Source: Takakia lepidozioides (taxonomy: Eukaryota; Streptophyta; Takakiopsida; Takakiales; Takakiaceae). Taken from it: a stretch of 64,000 nt of DNA. How positions within the stretch are numbered: the first letter of the stretch is position 1; each line of letters opens with the position of its first letter. Below are positions 22,043 to 31,669 of this stretch, piece after piece. The notes under the pieces were generated by a model. It was not told the DNA's origin and made no database searches. It saw only the letters and a program-made list of their open reading frames with translations. Location of the stretch: assembly GCA_030704615.1 (NCBI GenBank), contig CM060731.1, forward strand, positions 68,180,756 through 68,244,755, in the 5' to 3' direction. Both the position numbers and the translations under genes were made by a program.

Positions 22043-25000
22043 ACCATTCAGCGGCAGCTCAAACAGTGTGCGTTGCCGCACACTGTTTGAGCTGCACATG
22101 TCACTGTTTAAGGGTGCAAAATTCTTCCTTCAACGACACCTTTCTGAGGATGAAATGAACCCCGCACTGCCAGCTCAAACAGTGTGCGGCAACGCACACT
22201 GTTTGAGCAGATCTTTTCAATGTTGTAGGGTGCAAAATTTGGCCTTGGAGTCAGTTATCTGCAGGTGAAATGAACCCTTCCCAGCCAGCCCAAACAGTGT
22301 GCGGCGCCGCACACTGTTTGAGCTGAACATTTCAATGTTTCTGGGTGCAAAATTTGGACTTCAGGGGCACCTTTCTGAGGATGGAATGAACCCTGCACTG
22401 CCAGCTCAAACAGTGTGCGGCAACGCACACTGTTTGAGCTGAACATTTCAATGTTTAAGGGTGCAAAATTTGGACTTCATGGGTACCTTTCTGAGGATGG
22501 AGTGAACCCTGCAATGCCAGCTCAAACAGTGTGCGGCAACGCACACTGTTTGAGCTGAACATTTCAATGTTTAAGGGTGCAAAATTTGGACTTCATGGGT
22601 ACCTTTCTGAGGATGGAATGAACCCTGCACTGCCAGCTCAAACAGTGTGCGGCAACGCACACTGTTTGAGCTGAACATTTCAATGTTTCAGGGTGGAAAA
22701 TTTGAACTCCAGGGGCACCTATCTGAGGATGAAATGAACCCTACACTGTCAGCTTAACAGTGTGCGGCAACGCATACTGTTTGAGCTGAACACTTCAATG
22801 TTTCAGGGTGCAAAATTTGGACTTCAGGGGCACCAGTTTGAGGATGAAATGAACCCTTCAATGTCAGCCCAACAGTGTGCGGCAACGCACACTGTTTGAG
22901 CTGAACACTTCAATGTTTCAGGGTGCAAAATTTGGACTTCAGAGGCACCTCTCTGAGGATGAGATGAACCCTTCACTGTCAGCCCAAACAGTGTGCGGCA
23001 ACGCACACTGTTCGAGCTGAACATTTCAATGTTTCTGGGTGCAAAATTTGGTCTTCAGGGGCACCTGTTTGAGGATGAAATGAACCCTTCACTGTCAGCC
23101 CAAACAGGGTGCGGCAACGCACACTGTTTGAGCTGAGCACTTCAATGTTTCTTGGTGCAAAATTTGGACTTCAGGGGCACCTATCTCAGGATGAAATGAA
23201 CCCTTGCTGCCAGCTCAAACAGTGTGCGGCAACGCACACTGTTTGAGCTGAACATTTCAATGTTTCTGGGTGCAAAATTTGGTCTCAGGGCACCTGTTTG
23301 AGGATGAAATGAACCCTTCACTGTCAGCCCAACAGTGTGCGGCAACGCACACTGTTTGAGCTGAACATTTCAATGTTTCAGGGTGCAAAATTTGGACTTC
23401 AGGGGCACCTGTCTGAGGATGAAATGAACCCTTCACTGTCAGCCCAAACAGTGTGCGGCAACGCACACTGTTTGAGCTGAACATTTCAATGTTTCTGGGT
23501 GCAAAATTTGGTCTTCAGGGCACCTGTTTGAGGATGAAATGAACCCTTCACTGTCAGCCCAAACAGTGTGCGGCAACGCACACTGTTTGAGCTGAACATT
23601 TCAATGTTTTAGGGTGCAAAATTTGGTCTTCAGGGGCACCTGTTTGAGGATGAAATGAACCCTTCACTGTCACAGCCCAAACAGTGTGCGGCAACGCACA
23701 CTGTTTGAGCTGAGCATTTCAATGTTTCTGGTGCAAAATTTGGACTTCAGGGGCACCTATCTGAGGATGAAATGAACCCTTGCTGCCAGCTCAAACAGTG
23801 TGCGGCAACGCACACTGTTTGAGCTGAACATTTCAATGTTTTAGGGTGCAAAATTTGGTCTTCATGTCTGTTATGTGAGGGTGAAATGAACCCTTCACTG
23901 CCAGCTCAGACAGTGTGCGGCAACGCACACTGTTTGAGCTGAGCATTTCAATGTTTCTGGGTGCAAAATTTGGACTTCAGGGGCACCTGTGTGAGGGTGA
24001 AATGAACCCTTCACTGCCAGCTCAGACGTGTGCGGCAACGCACACTGTTTGAGCTGAGCATTTCAATGTTTCTGGGTGCAAAATTTGGACTTCAGGGGCA
24101 CCTGTGTGAGGGTGAAATGAACCCTTCACTGCCAGCTCAGACAGTGTGCGGCAACGCACACTGTTTGAGCTGAGCATTTCAATGTTTCTGGGTGCAAAAT
24201 TTGGACTTCAGGGGCACCTGTGTGAGGGTGAAATGAACCCTTCACTGCCAGCTCAGACAGTGTGCGGCAACGCACACTGTTTGAGCTGAGCATTTCAATG
24301 TTTCTGGGTGCAAAATTTGGACTTCAGGGGCACCTGTGTGAGGGTGAAATGAACCCTTCACTGCCAGCTCAGACAGTGTGCGGCAACGCACACTGTTTGA
24401 GCTGAGCATTTCAATGTTTCTGGGTGCAAAATTTGGACTTCAGGGGCACCTGTGTGAGGGTGAAATGAACCCTTCACTGCCAGCTCAGACAGTGTGCGGC
24501 AACGCACACTGTTTGAGCTGAGCATTTCAATGTTTCTGGGTGCAAAATTTGGACTTCAGGGGCACCTGTGTGAGGGTGAAATGAACCCTTCACTGCCAGC
24601 TCAGACAGTGTGCGGCAACGCACACTGTTTGAGCTGAGCATTTCAATGTTTCTGGGTGCAAAATTTGGACTTCAGGGGCACCTGTGTGAGGGTGAAATGA
24701 ACCCTTCACTGCCAGCTCAGACAGTGTGCGGCAACGCACACTGTTTGAGCTGAACATTTCAATGTTCTAGGGTGCAAAATTTGGACTTCAGGGGCACGTC
24801 TCTGAGGATGAGATGAACCCTTCACTGTCAGCCCAAACAGTGTGCGGCAACGCACACTGTTTGAGCTGAGCACTTCAATGTTTCTTGGTGCAAAATTTGG
24901 ACTTCAGGGGCACCTATCTCAGGATGAAATGAACACTGTGCTGCCAGCTCAAACAGTGTGCGGCAACGCACACTGTTTGAGCTGAACATTTCCCTGTTTT

Positions 25001-25600
25001 AGGGTGCAAAATTTGGTCTTGATGTCTGTTATGTGAGGGTGAAATGAACCCTTCACTGCCAGCTCAGACAGTGTGCGGCAACGCACACTGTTTGAGCTGA
25101 ACATTTCAATGTTTAAGGGTGCAAAATTTGGTCTTTGCTGTCTGTTATCTGAGGATGAAATGAACCCTTCAAAACCAGCTCAAACAGCGTGCGGCAACGC
25201 ACACTGTTTGAGCAGACCTTTTCAATGTTTTAGGGTTCAAAATTGGTCTTGATTTGTTATGTTAGGGTGAAATGAACCCTTCACTGCCAGCTCGACAGTG
25301 TGCGGCAACGCACTCTGTTTGAGCTGAACACTTCAATGTTTCAGGCTGCAAAATTTGGACTTCAGGGGCACCCCTCTGAGGATGAGATGAATCCTTCACT
25401 GTCAGCCCAAACAGTGTGCGGCAACGCACACTGTTTGAGCTGAGCATTTCAATGTTTCTGGGTGCAAAATTTGGACTTCAGGGGCACATTTCTGAGTATA
25501 AAATGAACCCTTCACTGTCAGCTCAAACAGTCTGCGGAACCGCACACTGTTTAGGCAGAACATATGAATATTGAAGGGCGCAACTTTCGGCCCTCATGGG
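22043..25600. repeat. Tandem array of ~31 hairpin units, 116-bp period
   Basis: Each unit contains an inverted repeat whose best form has 18-nt arms (CAGCTCAAACAGTGTGCG and its complement) around the tetraloop GCAA. A conserved linker follows (GAACATTTCAATGTTT, GGGTGCAAAATTTGGAC, TTCAGGGGCACC, GATGAAATGAACCC). I count about 31 hairpins between 22050 and 25560, and the spacing measured in the core is exactly 116 bases. Eight units at about 23.9-24.75 kb are nearly identical (CTCAGACAGTG variant), indicating recent tandem homogenisation. The hairpin arms are better conserved than the linkers in the edge units. The array fills the gap between divergently oriented transposase and methyltransferase genes. 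Confidence 0.96.
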
Positions 25601-25793
25601 CAGATATTTGAGCAGAACTTTTCAATGTTCTTTCCCTGTGAAAATCGGGAACATAGTGCAGGTCCGTGAGGATCAATGAACACTTACCTGGCAGCTCAAA
25701 GAACACTTACCTTTTTATCCCACTTTTTCATGCATCGGTCGACGTTTCATTCCTCTCTTATAAGAATTTGAGTGAACAACCTTGCAGGAGAAA

Positions 25794-28700
25794 ATGCAAA
25801 GTGTGGCGGATGAGGTCCCTCAGGGTCAGGGGAAGGAGACCATAGTTGATGTTGACGATGAGTTTTATGAAAGCAAAGCCGCTGAGATGCTGGGGGGTCA
25901 AAAGGTGAACTCTCAGCTTGTGGTTCAAAGTATGCTTGCTCCTGGTGGGAGGTTGAAGATTCCCCTGTGTAGGTTGGTTTCCATGCCCGTCGTTCGTCCA
26001 CCCCTTGTCAAAGACATTCTCAAGCTGGAGGCCGAGTTTGTTCATGGGTATTTGGATGGATCCGCAGTCTTTTACGTTTCTACTAGGGATTCTAGAGGTA
26101 ACGAGCTCCTTTTGGATGAGTCAATCGTCGACTCCTGGGACCCCATTTGGAGACAGGTGAACGAATCCTTCGAACTTCTTCTCTCCAGGAAACCTTCCAC
26201 CCAAGTATTCTCGGGGAAGATGTTTCACGTTTGGGATGGCAACCACCGGTTGCTTGCATGGATGGCTGTCATTGGGAGGCTGCACTCACAGGAGGAAGAG
26301 TGGCATTACTCTGTTCGATCGATGGTGCTTGATTGTGACGACAACATGATGGGTCTTCTGACGGCAATGAATGATGTGAACAGGTTGGTTTCTCATTGTA
26401 CATGTTGCACTTCTGGTTCCGTTCTTCCTTGATTCAAGTCCTTGAATTACATTCTGAAATTCAGATATCATTCTGCAGAGGGACGGAGACATCGCATGTC
26501 AAAACGAGTCTGGTTCACACACTGTATAGGATACAAAGGATCGGGCAGATGCCCTTGACCAACTTCAAGACCATCCTTTCGGCAGAGATGTATAAGAAAT
26601 GCGAAAGCTCCAAGACTTCGGAAACATGGTACTCGTTGACCCGTGAGGCTTTCATGGAGTACATGTACACGGTGAGATACATCTTCCTTCATCTGGCCTT
26701 TCCATATTCCTGCTTCCACATGTTTGTTTCTGTCTGTCTCCCTTGACCTTGGATTGATGCAACTCTCTTGCATTCCCTTGCAGCAAGACATTGCAGATGC
26801 AGGGGAGCGTGGCAAACTGGAATACTACAGCTCTACCCCTGAGGAGAGAAGGACAGCAAAGGGGGTTGAAAGTCACATCCAGAAGGAGATGAACGCTACA
26901 AGAAGGACAATAATGAGTGCTTTTGTGAAGCAGTTGAGAATGGCCGACCCATCATTCGGGCCGCAGTTTCTCCTGGAGATAAAAAACCATTATAACAAGC
27001 CAGGCAAGCCGGAGATGGCCCAGGAGAAGTTGCACAGGTTGTCTACCGCCGTCGTGTCTTCTGAACAGAAGGTGAAGTGGCTACAGATATGGAACTCCGA
27101 TCCCACAGTTAGGGATACCCACATGTTCCCAAGGCCAGAGAAGGAGAAGAAGACCCAGCGTGTCGTTCCTGTCAGTGACAATGTGCTGGACACCTGGCTT
27201 CACAAGGCCACTTACTGGAGCCAGGTGTGATGTCCTCTCGTATCTCACTTTCTTTTCTCTTTTCCTGTCCTTCTCTTCCCATTGCCTCTTACATTCGCTG
27301 TGACTGTTTTTGGGTTCATTCTTCCATTTCAATTGTTTTGCAGTTGGAAGAAAGGGCCCGATCGGTTCTGCATACTCAGCTGGCTGACTATGGCATCACT
27401 ATGACAGCTCCGAAGGTCTCCTTCGAAGCATACATGAGGAAATGGAGAGCCACAGTGTGGCACTCTGGTTTCTTTAGAGAGTTCAGCAAGGAGGGTGGCA
27501 TCAGTCGAACAAATGAGCTTGACCAGCAGGAAAAAGGAGAGGAAGCCTGGAAACGATGCCTTTACAGGTGCACACCCTTGCACTCTTTGCTTGTGTTGTG
27601 GTTGCAATGTGTTGTGTGGCATACTGTTTAAGGGGGTCTTCCTGGTGTGTTGAAAAAGCTGGGACACAATATGTGCATTGGAAAATGAGGCTGTGTCTGT
27701 TCCTGCAGGTACATTAAGTTTGTTCTCTTGGAAGAGAATTGCTTGGACAAACATCCAGATTTCGTGGACCTTTGGCTTGTCCCTGCTGGCAACCAGACCA
27801 TGTTCACTGCTGGGATCTTGCATGACTGGGGTCCAGACCATCTTTCTTCTTGTGGTTGGTATTTGGATTGCCCTCCTTCAGAGACCCCAGCTGTAGAGTT
27901 GTCTTTGAGGAGAGAGAATGACCGTATTGCAGCCACTGCCGCAGCAGCGGACCTCGACATTCATGAGCGTAATCTGAGGACTCTTGCAGAGAAGGAGCCT
28001 CCCGCTCAGGATACCCCGGGTAGAGGAAGAAAGGCAAAGGGAAAAGATGTTGCTGGTGTTGTGGGGAAGGGAAGGGGTAGAGGGAAGGTGGCACAAGGGC
28101 AGGGAAGTGTTGCAGCTATTGGCCCTGTGGAGCATGTCCAGCAGACTCCACCGCATGGTAGGGGATCCGGGAGAAAAAACAAGGGGGTGGTTGATCCCAA
28201 GGACCCGTACCATGCAGTGGAACATCCCACGAGGGTCATTCGTCCAACCAGGTTGGAGATTGCCAACGTCGGGTTCCTTGCCATGATGGAGTCGAAGAAA
28301 TCTGATTACAAGGGCGAGCCATCACCAGTGTGGGAGAGGATTGTCGAGTTCCTCAGCACGGTGCGTGTTCTCTTTGGGTTCTGTGGCTTCTGCTCTCTTT
28401 GTCTGCTGTGGGCATGGATCGTTTATAAACTTGTCAGAATTCCATTGTATTTTTGTTTGCAGGCTAAAATGACCAAATCGTGGGTGAACGGGAAGGAGAA
28501 GCCATATGCAGCGGAACTCATCATCTTGGACATCCCTGATGGGTTGGCAGTCCCGGATATCCCTCCATCGGGTGCTTGTCCGGGTTGGAATGCATTTGAT
28601 GAGCGCTACTGGCGGTGGGTTTTTTCCTTTTGCAACTTCTTCCTTTCCGATGCAGGTGTTTTGGTTCTCATCCAGTCCATCGATGTTCGGTGTCGCCGTG

Positions 28701-29907
28701 CCCTTGCCAGCTATTTGAAAGCCTCGGGCATGAGAGTCGTGAAGACATGGAATTGTGTGAACAGCATGTACCTTACGAAGGGGGATCGTCCGGGAGAGAT
28801 GGTGAGTTTCCCTTCTTCTTCCTCTTCTTTTTTGTTCTGGGATTGTGTTGTATAGGTCGCTCCAACTCATATGTAGGGGCCCGATTTTATTTTGGTTCTT
28901 AGTTCCTTGTGGATGTCATGTTCGCAGACTCGTCTGTTTGAAGCTGTTTGTCTCGTCCGGGTGCATCCACCAACGACTCCGGCCGGCATTACGGAGTTTG
29001 CCATCACTCACGGGGGCAAGTTCATAGATGACAGGACAGATCCTCCCACGGATGACATGCATCACAACTACGTCGACAGCAACGTGTGCTTGCGAAGGGG
29101 GAATGGGGTTCCTTGGAGAGGGGCGAGGGAGAGGAGCCCGGCTTTCATTCAAACGATTGTGGAGTGCTGCACCTACACAGACGCCAGAGTTCTGGATTTG
29201 TCGATGGGCACAGGTTCGTCTCTTCAACATTCACATTTCATGAGGTTTGATTGAGCTTGCACTTTCAGCACTTTCCACCGTTCCGAATGTGTCTTCAATG
29301 TCTGCTTACTTCATTCTATTCCACTGCAGGTGCTTCGTACCACGCTTGCAAGGCCAGTGCGCGACATGTCTTTGGGATTGAAGGGGATGCTGAGATTTAC
29401 AAGAACCTCCTGATGGGTTTGGGTGGACACACTTCTCAGGTCCTTCCGAAGCCCCGTCCCGCTGATACTGGTACAGAGGAGACTTCTGACAAGGAGCTGG
29501 ACTCCGACTTTGCCTGTGAGTAAGTTGAACCTGTGCATGCTTGCATTGTTGTTTCAATATCGAGAATCGCTGTTCTTGAGGCAAAGTGCACATGGGAGAC
29601 ATCCTCTTCGTTGGACTTGTGCATTGCATCATTGTGTTAAAAATGGGATTTTGTGGACATGTGTAGGAGTCCGCGTGCTTCCACTTGCCCTCCTGGGCTA
29701 TCACACCTATTTGGACTTGTTTTCAGTCCTCCTCGGTCTTGTGTGCTACCTGTCTATGCGGAGGCACTCGCAGCAAGCATGTCCGTTCATGGCACTCAGA
29801 GTCCACCTTGCGATGGCCTTCGTAGAACACGTGGTGTTGGGGCCAGAATCTTTGTAGATGACATAGCACAGGAGGTGGACATTGATTGTGATGACTGCGA
29901 CACTTGA
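25794..29907 (+). CDS. ParB-like / SAM-dependent methyltransferase fusion protein (nine exons)
   Basis: Nine exons join in phase by consensus GT-AG sites: 25794(ATG)-26383, 26479-26671, 26784-27224, 27344-27567, 27709-28360, 28463-28801, 28928-29213, 29330-29519, 29667-29907 (TGA). The sum is 3,156 nt, or 1,051 residues. Residues 146-157 read VWDGNHRLLAWM, matching the ParB/sulfiredoxin-fold signature GxxRxxA that in ParB contacts CTP. Residues 585-610 are Gly/Arg/Lys-rich with GRGR (AT-hook-like). Residues 717-727 (AELIILDIPDG) sit where motif IV (DPPY) would be in a permuted beta-class DNA amino-methyltransferase, followed by LSDAGVLVLI. Residues 901-909 (VLDLSMGTG) then form the SAM-binding FxGxG-type motif I, with HVFGIEGD as the next acidic strand. 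The tail is acidic (DIDCDDCD). The degenerate DIPD makes catalytic activity uncertain. RNA or small-molecule methylation cannot be excluded. An acceptor (CCTTGCAG) just before the ATG suggests an upstream 5' exon. Confidence 0.8.
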
Positions 29908-30159
29908 TATGAAGTATTCTTTTGGTTTAATTCTGGGACAAATTTGAAATGGGATGGTTGTGTGTCCTTATTGTCCTCTTTGCAATGTGTGCATGGAATT
30001 CACATTCATGGTTCCAAACTATTGTTGGAGATGGGGGTTGCATGGACTGCCCGGATTGTTCCTTCAATATATTTGTTGTTTTGTGGACCTCACAGACTTG
30101 AGTACATTGCAAAAACAAACAAACCACTTTGTTCTCAATTCTCAATTCTCCCCACATCA
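29908..30159. other. 3' flank of the methyltransferase gene
   Basis: Short non-coding sequence between the TGA and the right end repeats; it probably contains the 3' untranslated region. Confidence 0.45.
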
Positions 30160-30297
30160 ACCCGCGGAAATAGGTGACACCACTCGGAAATAGGTGACAT
30201 CCGCGGAAATAGGCACTGTTTGCATGCTGACGTGGCGTGAGCCTGTGCTGGGCTCACGCTTTCCTGGGCTCACAGGCTCACGCCTCCAGGCTCACGG
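30160..30297 (-). repeat. Right end repeat of the putative transposon
   Basis: Three near-direct copies of a GCGGAAATAGGTGACA-like unit (30163-30215) are followed by TGAGCC/GGCTCAC-rich sequence (30236-30297). On the minus strand it reads CCGTGAGCCTGGAG, GCGTGAGCC..., then CCTATTTCCGCGGA, mirroring the left end at 16745-16905. It is followed by a C run (about 30303). Confidence 0.55.
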
Positions 30298-30919
30298 AAT
30301 AGCACCCCCCCCCAAGGACATGACGTCGGAGACCTTTGCCGTTGGGAAGATAGCAGTACGAATAAATGGCGGCGGGGGGTTCGGGTGGGGACTTCACGAT
30401 GGGAGGGCGGAGCGCCGCCCTCCTTCGCGCCTAACCCCTCAGCTGACCGTCAACTTAGCACTCCTGCTAAACTTTTTCTTTATTAGCGTCTGTTCTCACC
30501 TCTGCACTAGTGTTTCCGACACTCTAGTCAAGACTATCGTGTTTAGCGAGGTTCGCCGCCAAAGCTTCTATGCCTGCTTCTTCTCCCCGTTGCATACTCT
30601 CTATCGCCTCACATATGTCCCGCCTTACCCTTCCCCTCCTCCCTACCCTTCTACACTCATTTCAAGCTATTCCCCACATGTTTGCCACCAGCTTTGGGCC
30701 TAGACAACCTTGTCCGATTTTCTTCACCATGTTGAGTACCATGCGTTGGATATTGTCGGGTTTGACAAGCAGCAGTCCTACTATTCCCAGCCTAGCCTTC
30801 AGACGGATCCGAACAAGTACCTACTGGCCAACATGGCTACTGCAAGCCGCCGGGGACAAATGGTAATGTGACTGCATGAATCGGGGTATTGGAAAAGTCA
30901 GCCCAATGCTGAGATGAAG
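30298..30919 (+). other. GC-rich flank with a possible short exon (30704-30862)
   Basis: Between AG at 30703 and a GTAATG donor at 30863 an open stretch of exactly 53 codons reads TTLSDFLHHVEYHALDIVGF and ends ANMATASRRGQM. It has coding-like composition but no recognised domain. The inverted-element composite begins 57 bases after the possible donor, so this could be the 5' part of a gene interrupted by it. No promoter is evident. Confidence 0.25.
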
Positions 30920-31669
30920 GGTGAATGTAGGGTTGACTGGACCAAAATGGACGTTACCAGCACAGTTTTAGATGACTGCAATTGATGGTGTCATCAATTG
31001 AAATTGAACTAACTCATTAAAACCAGCAAATATATATGTCATTGGATTCCTAGCTTCAATACGCACCCATAGCAACTCTCCAATCATGAATCCGATAAGA
31101 AATGACTCCGCTATGGACTTTGGAACACCGTCATTGTGGACTGTTATCGCAATGAATGGAATTACAATGGACTCAAGTTCTCCTATGTGCCATTGATGAA
31201 TTCCATTGAAATTTGGACGTAAGGTGGCCATTTTGGTCCACATCATAGGTATGGATTTGAAGTGGCAAAATCATTTGTCATTTGACTCATATGGACTAAT
31301 ATATGTAAAAACAAATAGGCGTTTCTGAAAAATCCATAACTCATCTTGATTTTTAGATTTTGGGTGTCACTTTTTTTCTAGAAGTATAAAAACCTATAAT
31401 CTTCAATGGCCAGGTGTCATATTGAGTTTTTTTTGTAAACTCTATTTTTTAGGTTTTCATAATTTCTTTAAATAATATATTAAAATGTTTAATGAATTAT
31501 ATCTTTAATATTTGGGGTAGGACTCTTTACTAAATGTGTTCAGTATACCATTATCTATCACAAAAATAAATAAAAAATTGGGATAGTATCCTCAACTTGT
31601 GTTTTTTGGTCATGGACTTTCATGGAGCAGAATCTGCCGTTTTTGGTCCACTCAACCCTGCAACTGCCC
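30920..31669 (+). repeat. Inverted arm, left copy
   Basis: Starts GGTGAATGTAGGGTTGACTG and ends CACTCAACCCTGCAACTGCC. The segment GCAGGGTTGA(C/G)TGGACCAAAA is thus present at both ends of the arm in inverted orientation. The interior is AT-rich and non-coding. Confidence 0.85.

Larger units (their letters stand above)
16745..30297. mobile_element. Putative ~13.5-kb MULE-like transposon with ParB-methyltransferase cargo
   Basis: Both edges carry GTGAGC/GCTCAC-rich sequence in opposite orientation (16745-16850 and 30236-30297). Inside each edge a CCTATTNCCGNGG motif lies in matching inverted orientation (16888-16902; three copies at 30160-30215). Between them lie a minus-strand MULE-type transposase gene, an acidic plus-strand reading frame, a 31-unit hairpin array and a plus-strand ParB-methyltransferase gene. 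Mutator-like elements typically carry a DDE transposase with a CCHC or SWIM zinc finger and often extra genes. I cannot find a clean target duplication by eye, so the exact ends are inference. The GC-rich edges could also be local repeats. Confidence 0.5.

Noticed and set aside
22255-25447. Repeated short minus-strand frames of type MFSSNSVRCRTLFGLTVKG
   Set aside because: They arise from translating the 116-bp hairpin repeat and vary only as the repeat does.
22043-25600. CRISPR-like array
   Set aside because: Regular spacing and palindromic repeats are suggestive, but the spacers are also repeated, the genome is eukaryotic and no cas genes are present.
21664-25794. Acidic frame as coding exon 1 of the ParB-methyltransferase with the array as intron
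   Set aside because: The donor leaves phase 2, while the first methyltransferase exon needs phase 0. The join quickly reaches a stop.
28361-28462. Whether the sixth exon is continuous with the fifth
   Set aside because: The 102-bp interval is open and in frame, but it has good GT and TTTGCAG borders and hydrophobic composition, so I treated it as an intron. Reading it as coding would add 34 residues without changing the rest.
28615-28662. Intron between GGCG|GTGGGT and GATGCAG in the methyltransferase gene
   Set aside because: Removal breaks the phase, and the retained sequence continues a plausible strand-loop (FFLSDAGVLVLI).
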